From NCBI RefSeq assembly GCF_009362785.1, contig NZ_WHNQ01000005.1, positions 1-64,000 on the forward strand: 64,000 bases of DNA. The letters are read 5' to 3'. Every line of letters starts with the position of its first letter. Positions within the stretch are counted from its first letter, which is position 1. The position numbers were made by a program, and so were the translations under genes. Shown piece by piece: positions 1 to 8,332 of this stretch. This stretch comes from Paraburkholderia atlantica (lineage in GTDB: Bacteria; Pseudomonadota; Gammaproteobacteria; Burkholderiales; Burkholderiaceae). The notes under the pieces were generated by a model. The model ran no database searches, was not told the origin of the DNA, and saw only the letters and a program-made list of their open reading frames with translations.

Positions 1-299
1 GGCGCCTGTGCCCGGTGTGCCGCGAAGAGCGCACCGAAGAGGACGGCAGCAAGCGCTGGCATCCGGTCGGCTGCGACCGTTGTGGCCAGTCGGGTTACGC
101 GGGACGCCGCGGCGTCTACGAGCTGTTGCTGATCGACGAATCGATCCGCTCGCTGATCCACCGCAACGCGGCCGATGCCGAAATTCTCGAAGCGGGCCGC
201 TCCCAAGGCATGCGCACGCTGCGCGAGGATTCGGAGCGCTGGCTCGCGTCGGGACTGACGTCGCTCGAAGAAGTGATTCGCGTGACGGGCGGAGCATAA
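1..299 (+). CDS. gspE: GspE, type II secretion ATPase, C-terminal part (5' cut by window)
   Basis: Last ~98 residues of the cytoplasmic hexameric ATPase that powers the type II secretion pseudopilus. The visible part holds two CxxC pairs (CPVC, then CDRC about 25 residues later), the zinc-binding tetracysteine of GspE, followed by the conserved GYAGRRGVYELL block and the C-terminal helix that ends the family. The frame is open to the left edge, so the Walker motifs lie outside. The stop is 4 nt before the gspF start, which fits a gspD-E-F operon. The tetracysteine and gspF next door separate it from PilB-like ATPases. Confidence 0.93.
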   Translation, partial: RLCPVCREERTEEDGSKRWHPVGCDRCGQSGYAGRRGVYELLLIDESIRSLIHRNAADAEILEAGRSQGMRTLREDSERWLASGLTSLEEVIRVTGGA

Positions 300-303
300 G
301 CGC

Positions 304-1521
304 ATGCCGGCATTCCGTTTTGAAGCGATCGACGCGGCGGGCAAGGCACAAAAAGGCGTGCTCGACGCCGACAGTGCACGCGGCGCGCGCACCAACCTGC
401 GCTCGCAGGGACTCACGCCGCTAGTCGTCGAACCGGCGGCGTCGCGCACGCGCGGCGAGCGCAATCAGCGGCTCGCGCTTGGCCGTCGTCTATCGCAGCG
501 CGAGCAGGCCATTCTGACGCGGCAGCTCGCGAGTCTGCTGATCGCGGGCCTGCCGCTCGACGAAGCGCTCTCGGTGCTGACCGAGCAGTCGGAGCGCGAC
601 TACATCCGCGAGCTGATGGCGGCGATTCGCGCCGAAGTGCTCGGTGGTCACTCGCTTGCGAACGCGCTGCAGCAGCATCCGAAGGATTTCCCCGAAATCT
701 ACCGGGCGCTCGTCGCGGCCGGCGAGCACACGGGCAAGCTCGGCCTGGTGCTGTCGCGGCTCGCCGATTACATCGAGCAGCGCAATGCGCTGAAGCAGAA
801 GATCGTGCTGGCGTTCACGTATCCGACGATCGTCACGATCATCGCGTTCGGCATCGTCACGTTCCTGCTCAGCTATGTGGTGCCGCAGGTCGTCAACGTG
901 TTCGCGAGCACGAAGCAGCAACTGCCGTTTCTGACGATCATGATGATGGCGCTGTCCGGGTTCGTGCGGCACTGGTGGTGGGCGATGCTGATCGGCGTGA
1001 TCGTGGTCGTGTATCTGGTGCGCGCGACGCTCAGGCAACCGGGGCCGCGTCTCGCCTTCGACCGCTGGCTGCTGACCGCGCCGCTGCTCGGCAAGCTCGT
1101 GCGCGGCTATAACACCGTGCGCTTCGCCAGCACGCTCGGCATTCTCACTGCGGCGGGCGTGCCAATCCTGCGCGCGTTGCAGGCCGCGGCCGATACGCTC
1201 AGCAACAACGCGATGCGCGAGAACATCGACGATGCGATCGTGCGGGTGCGCGAAGGCACGTCGCTGTCGCGCGCGCTCGGCAATACGAAGACGTTTCCGC
1301 CGGTGCTCGTGCACCTGATCCGCTCGGGTGAAGCGACCGGCGACGTGACGACGATGCTCGATCGCGCGGCCGACGGCGAGGCGCGCGAGCTGGAGCGTCG
1401 CACGATGTTCCTGACGAGCCTGCTCGAGCCGCTGCTGATTCTGGCGATGGGGGGCGTGGTGCTGGTGATCGTGCTTGCGGTGATGCTGCCGATCATCGAG
1501 CTGAACAACCTCGTGCAGTAG
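304..1521 (+). CDS. gspF: GspF, type II secretion inner-membrane platform protein
   Basis: Inner-membrane platform protein that couples GspE to pseudopilus assembly. The 405 residues match the family length. There are two T2SF domains (about 70-195 and 270-395) and three hydrophobic segments at about 168-195, 222-240 and 373-400, the last one just before the C-terminus, as expected of GspF. The start ATG follows the gspE stop by 4 nt. It is the last gene of the left gsp unit: the next gene, gspC, lies on the other strand. Confidence 0.95.
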   Translation: MPAFRFEAIDAAGKAQKGVLDADSARGARTNLRSQGLTPLVVEPAASRTRGERNQRLALGRRLSQREQAILTRQLASLLIAGLPLDEALSVLTEQSERDYIRELMAAIRAEVLGGHSLANALQQHPKDFPEIYRALVAAGEHTGKLGLVLSRLADYIEQRNALKQKIVLAFTYPTIVTIIAFGIVTFLLSYVVPQVVNVFASTKQQLPFLTIMMMALSGFVRHWWWAMLIGVIVVVYLVRATLRQPGPRLAFDRWLLTAPLLGKLVRGYNTVRFASTLGILTAAGVPILRALQAAADTLSNNAMRENIDDAIVRVREGTSLSRALGNTKTFPPVLVHLIRSGEATGDVTTMLDRAADGEARELERRTMFLTSLLEPLLILAMGGVVLVIVLAVMLPIIELNNLVQ

Positions 1522-1597
1522 CGGTAGCCGTACCGCGAGGAAGGAAGAGAAAGGATTTGCGCGGCGTGCCGTATCGGCCGCGCAACCGCTTCAGGAT

Positions 1598-2017
1598 TCA
1601 GCGCACGTAAATGGTGGGACCGCTGGAATTGGCGGGCAGGAAGATTTCCGAGTGTGCGCCGTTGCGGTCGATGATGATCGAGCGGGCGCGAACTTCGGAG
1701 AGCCTGGTGCCTTGCATCAGCGTGCTGCCGAGCGACACCGCGTGCGGCGGCTCGCCACCGACGCTGACGATCGCCGCGGCGCCTTCGCTCAACGCGAGGA
1801 TGCCGAACAGATGGATGTCCTGATTGACGTTGCGCGTGAGCTGTCCGCCGAACAGCGTCGCGGCCTGGTCGGTCGAGACCTGCGCGTGTGCGGCGGCTGC
1901 CGGTAGCGGCGCGCCGGACATCGTAGTGAGCGTGATGACCCAGTAGGTCAGCGTCGCGCAGAAAGCGGCGAACAGCGCGAGCGACAAGAGGCGGATTTGG
2001 ATGGCGTTCATGCGCAC
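1598..2017 (-). CDS. gspC: GspC, type II secretion coupling protein (short, no PDZ)
   Basis: The 139-residue bitopic inner-membrane protein has one N-terminal membrane segment (about 8-27) and a periplasmic homology region (about 50-139) that would contact the GspD secretin. It is much shorter than enterobacterial GspC (about 270 residues) and has no PDZ or coiled-coil domain. It is transcribed against the rest of the cluster, between gspF and gspG. I know this inverted short gspC from Burkholderia gsp clusters, so position supports the call more than sequence similarity does. Confidence 0.82.
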   Translation of the reverse strand: MRMNAIQIRLLSLALFAAFCATLTYWVITLTTMSGAPLPAAAAHAQVSTDQAATLFGGQLTRNVNQDIHLFGILALSEGAAAIVSVGGEPPHAVSLGSTLMQGTRLSEVRARSIIIDRNGAHSEIFLPANSSGPTIYVR

Positions 2018-2049
2018 ATTGTACGGACTATTGTGAAAATTGCGGTGGG

Positions 2050-2079
2050 TTGAAAGCCTTCAACTACATGACATTAAAA
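2050..2079 (+). promoter_or_regulatory. Candidate sigma70 promoter for gspG-N
   Basis: TTGAAA (2050-2055), an 18-nt spacer and TTAAAA (2074-2079) lie in the 130-bp divergent gap between gspC and gspG, about 70 nt before the gspG ATG. This is the only good -35/-10 pair I see there, and the call rests on consensus match alone. Confidence 0.4.
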
Positions 2080-2147
2080 TGACCGGCCCGGCGTGTTCAA
2101 TCTGACAACCTGAGCCGAAAATTTCACCTGAAAAGAGGTAGCAAGCT

Positions 2148-2612
2148 ATGCAACTGTCGACCATTCGCCGCGCTGACAACGCGGGTTCACGCGGCCGTCG
2201 TCAACGCGGTTTCACGCTGATCGAAATCATGGTCGTGATCGCGATTCTCGGCATTCTCGCCGCGCTGATCGTGCCGAAGATCATGAGCCGTCCGGACGAA
2301 GCGCGGCGCGTCGCCGCAAAGCAGGATATCGGCACCGTGATGCAGGCGTTGAAGCTTTATCGCCTCGACAACGGCCGTTATCCGACCCAGGAGCAAGGCC
2401 TGCGCGCGCTGATCGAAAAGCCGAGCACCGACCCGGTGCCGAACAACTGGAAGGACGGCGGCTATCTCGAGCGTCTGCCGAACGATCCGTGGGGCAACGC
2501 GTATCAGTATCTGAATCCGGGCGTGCACGGTGAGATCGATGTGTTCAGCTACGGCGCCGATGGCAAACCGGGCGGCGAAGGCAACGATTCCGACGTCGGG
2601 TCGTGGCAATAG
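2148..2612 (+). CDS. gspG: GspG, major pseudopilin
   Basis: Major subunit of the type II secretion pseudopilus. A basic leader ends in Gly21 and is followed by FTLIEIMVV, giving the prepilin-peptidase site G/F with Glu at +5. The mature part carries the GspG signature NGRYPTQEQGL and a C-terminal loop GADGKPGGEG typical of the calcium site. At 154 residues the length is normal. A purine-rich AGAGG sequence precedes the ATG. It heads the gspG-N run. Confidence 0.96.
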   Translation: MQLSTIRRADNAGSRGRRQRGFTLIEIMVVIAILGILAALIVPKIMSRPDEARRVAAKQDIGTVMQALKLYRLDNGRYPTQEQGLRALIEKPSTDPVPNNWKDGGYLERLPNDPWGNAYQYLNPGVHGEIDVFSYGADGKPGGEGNDSDVGSWQ

Positions 2613-2730
2613 GCACGGCGAACCCAGCATCCCGCCAGGCTCGATGATGTTCACGCACGCGCCCTCTTTGTTACTGGGTTGGCCGCTGGTTTCACCGATG
2701 CATTGCTGTTTGAATATTCGTTGATCGTCG

Positions 2731-3270
2731 ATGGCCGGCATTATGCGAACGTCCGCTTGCAAGTCCCGTGTGGACACTCCGTGTACGGCTTCGCGGCCGC
2801 GCTCCCGGCCACGCCGCGGCCGCGCGGCCGGCTTCACGCTGCTCGAAATGATGGTCGTGCTCGTGATCGCGGGCCTGCTCGTGTCGCTGACCGCGCTTAC
2901 GATGACCCGCAATCCGCGCACCGATCTGAACGAAGAAGCGCAGCGTCTCGCGCTGCTGTTCGAATCGGCTGGCGACGAAGCGCAGGTGCGCGCGCGGCCG
3001 ATCGCGTGGCAGCCGTTCGAGGGCGGCTTCCGTTTCGATCAGCGCACCCAGGACGGCTGGCGTCCGTTGCGCGACGATCTGCTCGGGCCGCGTAAGTGGG
3101 AAGGTGGCGTGACCGGTGTCGCGATCAGTTATCCGGGCTCGGATTCGCACGCGGATCGCATCGTGTTCGGTACCGAGGCGATCGACGTGCCGGTGCAGGT
3201 CACGCTGTTTTCGGCGGCCGGACAGGCGACGATCGTCAGTACCGGCAATGGCCGCTACGAGGTGCGCTGA
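2731..3270 (+). CDS. gspH: GspH, minor pseudopilin
   Basis: Minor pseudopilin of the pseudopilus tip complex. The cleavage motif is AAG/FTLLEMMVV with Glu at +5, then a hydrophobic helix and a GspH-type beta domain. With the ATG at 2731 the leader is 34 residues, which is long. ATG 2743 (30 residues) or GTG 2770 (21 residues) are alternatives, and none has a convincing ribosome binding site. The 118-nt gap after gspG is the largest in this run. Confidence 0.88.
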   Translation: MAGIMRTSACKSRVDTPCTASRPRSRPRRGRAAGFTLLEMMVVLVIAGLLVSLTALTMTRNPRTDLNEEAQRLALLFESAGDEAQVRARPIAWQPFEGGFRFDQRTQDGWRPLRDDLLGPRKWEGGVTGVAISYPGSDSHADRIVFGTEAIDVPVQVTLFSAAGQATIVSTGNGRYEVR

Positions 3271-3271
3271 C

Positions 3272-3715
3272 ATGCGGATGCGTCGTTCTGGCAGGGCCGC
3301 CCATGCCTCTCCTCTCTTCAACATGCGCCCTATCGCGTGCCGCAATGAGCGCGGCTTCACGATGATCGAGGTGCTGGTCGCGCTCGCCATCATCGCGGTC
3401 GCGCTTGCCGCGTCGCTGCGCGCGGTCGGCAGTCTGGCGAGCGGCGAAGCCGATCTGCACCGGCGTCTGCTCGCCGGCTGGAGCGCGGACAACGCGCTCG
3501 CGGACCTGCATCTGAAGCATGCATGGCCCAACATCGGCTCGACGAGCTTCGATTGCTCGCAAGGCAATCTGCAGCTGCGCTGTACTGAACATGTGACGGC
3601 GACGCCGAATCCGGTGTTTCGCCGTGTCGAAGTGATGGTGACGATGCCTGGCCAGTCCGGCAATCTCGCCCGGATGGTCACGGTGGTCGCGAATGAAAAC
3701 AACCGCTCGCTGTGA
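3272..3715 (+). CDS. gspI: GspI, minor pseudopilin
   Basis: Minor pseudopilin with cleavage motif ERG/FTMIEVLVAL and Glu at +5, followed by a compact domain ending at 147 residues. I chose ATG 3272 because GAGGTG sits about 7 nt upstream, inside the end of gspH, and the start is 1 nt after the gspH stop, which suggests coupling. An internal ATG at 3323 would give a shorter leader of about 11 residues closer to the family norm, but it has no ribosome binding site. It overlaps gspJ by 23 nt. Confidence 0.9.
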   Translation: MRMRRSGRAAHASPLFNMRPIACRNERGFTMIEVLVALAIIAVALAASLRAVGSLASGEADLHRRLLAGWSADNALADLHLKHAWPNIGSTSFDCSQGNLQLRCTEHVTATPNPVFRRVEVMVTMPGQSGNLARMVTVVANENNRSL

Positions 3716-4367
3716 GCGCCGCCGCCGTTACGGCGCGCGCGGCTTCACGCTGATCGAACTGCTGGTCGCGATCGCGATCCTCGCGGTGATCGCCGTGTTG
3801 TCGTGGCGCGGGCTCGATCAGATCATCCGCGCCCGCACGACGATCACGAACGCGATGGAAGACGAGCGGGTGTTCGCGCAGCTGTTCGACCAGATGCGCA
3901 TCGACGCGCGCCAGGCCGCCAGCGACGACGAGGCCAGCCAGACCGCGGTCTCGGTCTCCGGCAACACGCTGCAGATCGTGCGGCACATGGTGCTGCCGGC
4001 CACCGCGCCGCGTCTGCAGGTGGTGCGCTATCAGATCTCGAACGGCCGGGTGGTGCGCTATGCGTCGCCGCCGCTCGGCAACGTCGGCGACCTGCGGCGC
4101 GCGTTGCACGGCAGCGACGAAGGCTGGAGCGCGGTGCCGCTGATGGGCGGCGTCGGCTCGATCTCGGCGCGCATGTACGTGCCGAAGCTCGGCTGGACCA
4201 TCCAGATGAACGACGTACAAACCGCAATGAACGAAGCCGTCAACAACCTGAAGGTGCCGCAGCTCGGCAATGCGCCGATGCCGCGTTCGGTGACGGGGCT
4301 CCAGGTCAGCATCGGCGCGACATCGCTCGCACAGCCGATCACGCGCGTTTTCCTGGTCGGAGAATGA
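3693..4367 (+). CDS. gspJ: GspJ, minor pseudopilin
   Basis: Minor pseudopilin expected to form the tip complex with GspI and GspK. A 17-residue basic leader ends ARG and is followed by FTLIELLVA, with Glu at +5. The 224 residues fit the family. Translation starts inside the end of gspI (23-nt overlap), and the stop is 1 nt before the gspK ATG, so the genes are tightly coupled. Confidence 0.92.
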   Translation: MKTTARCERRRRYGARGFTLIELLVAIAILAVIAVLSWRGLDQIIRARTTITNAMEDERVFAQLFDQMRIDARQAASDDEASQTAVSVSGNTLQIVRHMVLPATAPRLQVVRYQISNGRVVRYASPPLGNVGDLRRALHGSDEGWSAVPLMGGVGSISARMYVPKLGWTIQMNDVQTAMNEAVNNLKVPQLGNAPMPRSVTGLQVSIGATSLAQPITRVFLVGE

Positions 4368-4368
4368 C

Positions 4369-5478
4369 ATGACGTTCTCCTCGTCGTTGCCGAAGAAGTC
4401 CGCATCCGCTTCTCGCGCACGTGCACGCGAGCGCGGCGCGGCCATCATCAGCGCGCTGCTCGTCGTCGCGCTGTCGGCGATCCTCGTGTCCGGCATGTTG
4501 TGGCGCCAGCAGGTGCAGATCCGCCGCATCGAGAATCAGCGGCTGCTGTCGCAGGCCCAATGGGTCGCGCGCGGCGCGCTCGACTGGACCCGGCTGATCC
4601 TGCGCTCCGAAGGCGACACGTCGGCGGGCATCACGTATCTGGGCGGCTTGTGGGGCGTGCCGATCGCGAAAACGCGGCTGTCGGATTTTCTCGGCCAGAT
4701 CGGCGAGGTGCGCGCTGAGCAAGGCGCGGCCACGTACCTGTCGGGCTCGATCGAGGATGCGCAGTCCAGATTCAATCTGCGCAATCTGGTAGCGAGTCCG
4801 GCGCCCGGCGTGACGCAAATCAGCGCCGAGCAGATGGCCGCGTATCAGCGCCTGCTGGTGTCGCTCGGCCTGAGCGGGCAGCTCGCCAAAGTGACCGCGC
4901 TGCACGTGCGCGCGGGGCTGTCGCAATCGGCGACGCGCTTTCAGACCGGCACCTCGATCAGCAGCTCGCCGCAGGTCGGCGGCGGCGGTATGACGGGCGG
5001 CAACTTCACGAACCAGCCCGGCATCGAGGACGGCGACGATAACGTCGCGGTCGCGCCGCTGCTGATGATCGGCGTCGATTCGCTGCTCGACATTCCGGGC
5101 TATACGCCGGAGATCGTCGCAAAGCTGCGGCCGTTCGTCACCGTGCTGCCGACGGTCACCGCGATCAACATGAACACCGCGTCGGCTGAAGTGATCGCGG
5201 CGGTGGTGCCGGGCATGACCGTGTCGCAGGCGCAGGCCTTGGTCGCGCGGCGCCAGACCGTGTTTTTCCGCAACGCCGGTGACGTGCAGCTCGCGCTGAC
5301 CGCCGCCGGCGTGCAATCGGCGTCGATCGATCCGAATCAGTTCGACGTCAATTCGAGCTACTTTTTAGTCCACGGCAGTGTGCAGCACGAGCGCGCCGAA
5401 GTGGATCGCACGACGCTCGTCTATCGCGATCCGCTGACTCACACTACGCGTATCGTGCGGGTACAAGACCAACTATGA
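4369..5478 (+). CDS. gspK: GspK, large atypical minor pseudopilin
   Basis: Large tip pseudopilin of 369 residues. The leader ends ERG at residue 23, followed by AAIISALLVVAL. Glu at +5 is absent, as is characteristic of GspK and thought to place it at the tip. A SAM-like helical insert includes the INMNTASAEVI block near residue 265, typical of the family. The TGA stop overlaps an ATG (ATGA at 5475-5478) that opens an 11-codon reading frame ending at the gspL start. Confidence 0.93.
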   Translation: MTFSSSLPKKSASASRARARERGAAIISALLVVALSAILVSGMLWRQQVQIRRIENQRLLSQAQWVARGALDWTRLILRSEGDTSAGITYLGGLWGVPIAKTRLSDFLGQIGEVRAEQGAATYLSGSIEDAQSRFNLRNLVASPAPGVTQISAEQMAAYQRLLVSLGLSGQLAKVTALHVRAGLSQSATRFQTGTSISSSPQVGGGGMTGGNFTNQPGIEDGDDNVAVAPLLMIGVDSLLDIPGYTPEIVAKLRPFVTVLPTVTAINMNTASAEVIAAVVPGMTVSQAQALVARRQTVFFRNAGDVQLALTAAGVQSASIDPNQFDVNSSYFLVHGSVQHERAEVDRTTLVYRDPLTHTTRIVRVQDQL

Positions 5479-5510
5479 ATATCGCAATCCACAGAGAGAG
5501 TGGCCTTTGA
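5475..5510 (+). other. Eleven-codon ORF linking gspK and gspL
   Basis: ATG at 5475 overlaps the gspK stop (ATGA). The frame runs 11 codons and ends in TGA at 5508-5510, overlapping the TTG start of gspL (TTGA). It could carry ribosomes from gspK to the weak TTG start by two successive stop/start overlaps. No conservation data are available here, and the arrangement may be chance. Confidence 0.3.
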
Positions 5511-6916
5511 GCACGCTGATCGTCCTATTGCCGCCGCGTGATCCGGCGGTGCCCTCGCAGGAGTGGCAACTGCCCGAGCTGCCGTTCGTGCTGCTCGACA
5601 AGGCCGGGCGCACGCAGCGCGCCGGCCGCTCGGCGCTCGCGCTGCTGCCGCGCGCGAACACGACGGTGCTGATGGTCGCCGCGCGCGACCTGCTGCTGAT
5701 GCCCGCGACGCTGCCGCCGCTGCGCGGCCCGAAGCTGCGCCAGGCGCTGCCCAATATCGTCGAGGATCAACTGATCCAGGACCCGCAGACATGCCATATC
5801 GCGGTCGATCCGCAGGGGCTTGGGGAAGGCCGGCACCTGCTCGCGATCATCGATCGCGGCTGGTTCCGATTCATCTGCGAGGCGTTCACGGCGGCCGGTC
5901 ATCGCAGTCTGCGGGCGGTGCCGGTCACGCGTTGCCTGCCGCCGGCGCCGGTGACCGAAGCTGCCGCGAACGTCGACGAAACAGTCGAAGTGCGCGAGCC
6001 GGTGATGGCCGGCGCGGCGAACGTGGCGACGTCGCTGCCGGGCGTCGCCCCGGTAGTCGCGCCCGAAGCGCCGTCCATCGTGCCGATGGTGGCCGCGGTG
6101 CTCGGTGCGGTCGTGCAGACCGCGCCCGCGCTGCTGGTCGAAGGCGCGGTCGACAGCGGCGTGCCGCGCGTCGAACTGGCGATTGCGCGCGGCGTGCAGG
6201 GCGAGGGTCTCGCGGCACCGGCCAATGCGGTGAACGCGACGCTCTCCGCGCTAGCGGGAGCGGCGCCGGTGTCGCTGTACATGCTGACCGAGGTGCCGGG
6301 TAATGAGCCGAACCATCCCACGACGAGTCCCGCGCGGCTCGCCTCGCATATCCACGGCGCGAGTCCGCTGCCGTTCGAGCAGCTCGCGCGGCGCGCGCTC
6401 GAATGCCGCTTCGACCTGTGCCAGTTCGAATTCGCGTCGCAGCCGTGGCGTCTCGATCGTGCGACGCTGCGGCGTCTGCGTCTGCCGATCGTGCTCGCGG
6501 TCGCCGCGCTCGTCGTCGCGATCATCGGCGCGAACGTGCAGTGGCTGATGCTCGCGCGTCAGCGCGACGCGATCAACACGCAGATGACGGAGCTGCTGCT
6601 CAACACGTTCCCGAAGACGACCGTCGTACTCGACGCGCCCGATCAGATGGCGCGTCAGTTGCAACAGCTGCGCGTCGCGGCGGGTGAGCTGTCGCCGGAG
6701 GATTTTCTATCGCTCGCCGACGGCCTCGCACGCTCGCTGTCGCCACTGCCCGTCAACGGCATCGCCGCGCTCGACTATCACGAGCACCGCCTCGACGTGA
6801 CCTTCAAACCCGCGATCAAGGTCGACCCCGACTTCGCCAAGCGCCTCGCGCGCAATGGCCTGACTGGCGCGATCGACAGCAGCACCGGCAAGTGGACCAT
6901 CAGGAACGGACAATGA
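5507..6916 (+). CDS. gspL: GspL, inner-membrane assembly protein
   Basis: Bitopic protein that anchors GspE to the membrane and partners GspM. The order is an N-terminal actin-like cytoplasmic domain (about 1-150), a low-complexity Ala/Val/Pro-rich stretch (about 145-260), more cytoplasmic sequence, one membrane segment (about 325-347) and a periplasmic ferredoxin-like domain to residue 469. The start is TTG at 5507, preceded by the purine run AGAGAGAG, and no in-frame ATG lies nearby upstream. The stop overlaps the gspM ATG (ATGA). Confidence 0.9.
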   Translation: MSTLIVLLPPRDPAVPSQEWQLPELPFVLLDKAGRTQRAGRSALALLPRANTTVLMVAARDLLLMPATLPPLRGPKLRQALPNIVEDQLIQDPQTCHIAVDPQGLGEGRHLLAIIDRGWFRFICEAFTAAGHRSLRAVPVTRCLPPAPVTEAAANVDETVEVREPVMAGAANVATSLPGVAPVVAPEAPSIVPMVAAVLGAVVQTAPALLVEGAVDSGVPRVELAIARGVQGEGLAAPANAVNATLSALAGAAPVSLYMLTEVPGNEPNHPTTSPARLASHIHGASPLPFEQLARRALECRFDLCQFEFASQPWRLDRATLRRLRLPIVLAVAALVVAIIGANVQWLMLARQRDAINTQMTELLLNTFPKTTVVLDAPDQMARQLQQLRVAAGELSPEDFLSLADGLARSLSPLPVNGIAALDYHEHRLDVTFKPAIKVDPDFAKRLARNGLTGAIDSSTGKWTIRNGQ

Positions 6917-7416
6917 AAGCTCAACTCGCTCAAACCTGGGCTGGCTTCTGGGACCAGCGCACCGATCGCGAAAAGGCGCTGCTGACGTGGGGTGGCGCCG
7001 CGCTCGCCGTGGCGATCGCGTGGTCGGTGCTATGGGCGCCCGCGCAGGAAGGCCGCGCGCATCTGCGGGAATCGCTGCCCAGCCTGCAGCGGCAGCTTGC
7101 TCAGATGACCGCGCAGGCGAACGAGGCGCGTTCGTTATCCGCGGCCGCGCAAGGTGTCGCGCCGACCGGCGCGGCGCTGAAGGATGCGCTCTCCGCATCG
7201 CTCGGCGAGCATGGCCTCGCCGCGACGCAGGTGCAGTTCGTCGGCAACGCGGTACAGGTGCAGATGAAAAACGTGGCGTTTCCGGCCTGGACCACATGGG
7301 TCGATGACGTGCGCAAGCAGTTCAAGGTGCAGGTCTCCGAGGCGCACATCACCGCGTTGAAAGACGACGGCCAGGTGGATCTGACGGTCGCGCTGCAACC
7401 GTCAACCGCGAAATAA
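6913..7416 (+). CDS. gspM: GspM, inner-membrane assembly protein
   Basis: The 167-residue bitopic partner of GspL has one membrane segment (about 26-46), then a coiled-coil-prone stretch and a small periplasmic domain. I start it at ATG 6913, which overlaps the gspL stop (ATGA). The reading frame extends 7 codons further upstream, but the overlap favours the shorter form. Its place between gspL and gspN fits the standard order. Confidence 0.9.
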   Translation: MKAQLAQTWAGFWDQRTDREKALLTWGGAALAVAIAWSVLWAPAQEGRAHLRESLPSLQRQLAQMTAQANEARSLSAAAQGVAPTGAALKDALSASLGEHGLAATQVQFVGNAVQVQMKNVAFPAWTTWVDDVRKQFKVQVSEAHITALKDDGQVDLTVALQPSTAK

Positions 7417-7444
7417 CGACGCGCCGCTCGCTACAGGATCTCGC

Positions 7445-8224
7445 ATGAATTACTGGATGTGGCGCCTGCGTAGGGCGCTGCCGTGGCTGGTGGTCGCCGT
7501 TTTGTCGGTGGCGGCGGTGACGCTCGCGTTGCTGCCGGCCGCCTGGATTACGCCGCAGTTCGCGCGGCAAACGCATGGGCACGTCAATCTCGTCGACGCC
7601 GAGGGCTCACTGTGGCACGGCTCGGCGACGCTGATGCTGGCCGCCGGCTCCGATATGAGCGCGGCGACGCTGCTGCCTGGGCGGATCGAATGGCGCACTG
7701 GGTTCTGGCCGCTTTTTACCGGCCGGGTGCGCATGGTCATGCGTCATAGCGAGGCAATGCCGGACCCGATCACCGTCGATGCGACGCCGCGCGGCGCGAC
7801 CGTTACGCCCGGCCTGCTCGCGGTGCCGGCGTCGCTGCTCGCGGGGCTGGGCGCGCCATTCAACACGCTCGATCTGCAGGGCAACGTGCAGCTGTCGTGG
7901 ACCGACTGGCGCAGTTTCAACGGCGAAGCGTTCGGCCAACTGACGATGACGCTCGACGACGTCAGCTCACGCGTGTCGCTCGTCAAGCCGCTCGGGTCGT
8001 ACCGGGTCAGATTCCAGGCGCAGGGCAAGTCGTCGGCGCTCGATCTGAGTACGATCAAGGGCCCGTTGACGCTGACCGGCAGCGGCACGGTGTCGGCCGC
8101 ATCGACGTCGTTTCATGGCACGGCGAGCGCCGCGCCGGAACAGCACGATAACCTCGCGGGCCTGCTGAATCTGCTTGGCCGGCCGAGCGGGCCAGATACG
8201 GTGGCGCTCACGTTCATGCACTGA
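7445..8224 (+). CDS. gspN: GspN, type II secretion protein N
   Basis: The 259-residue last gene of the cluster has one N-terminal membrane segment (about 9-30) and a long beta-rich periplasmic domain, as in GspN. GspN occurs in only some type II systems and its role is not settled. An AGGATC sequence lies just before the ATG. A hairpin terminator follows at about 8262. Confidence 0.9.
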   Translation: MNYWMWRLRRALPWLVVAVLSVAAVTLALLPAAWITPQFARQTHGHVNLVDAEGSLWHGSATLMLAAGSDMSAATLLPGRIEWRTGFWPLFTGRVRMVMRHSEAMPDPITVDATPRGATVTPGLLAVPASLLAGLGAPFNTLDLQGNVQLSWTDWRSFNGEAFGQLTMTLDDVSSRVSLVKPLGSYRVRFQAQGKSSALDLSTIKGPLTLTGSGTVSAASTSFHGTASAAPEQHDNLAGLLNLLGRPSGPDTVALTFMH

Positions 8225-8251
8225 GGTGCGCTTCGCGCGCATGGCGCGATG

Positions 8252-8300
8252 AAAAAAAAGGGGCATGGCCGCGGGTCGCGGTCATGCCTCTTCTCTTTTG
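8252..8300. terminator. Bidirectional terminator between gspN and the efflux lipoprotein gene
   Basis: Stem GGCATG-G-CCGCG (8262-8273) pairs with CGCGG-T-CATGCC (8277-8288) around a 3-nt loop. A T-rich tail follows on the plus strand and an A8 run precedes it, which gives a T run on the minus strand. It sits between convergent genes. Confidence 0.75.
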
Positions 8301-8332
8301 TGGTGATGCTGCGCGGCGGGCGCAGCGGGCAA

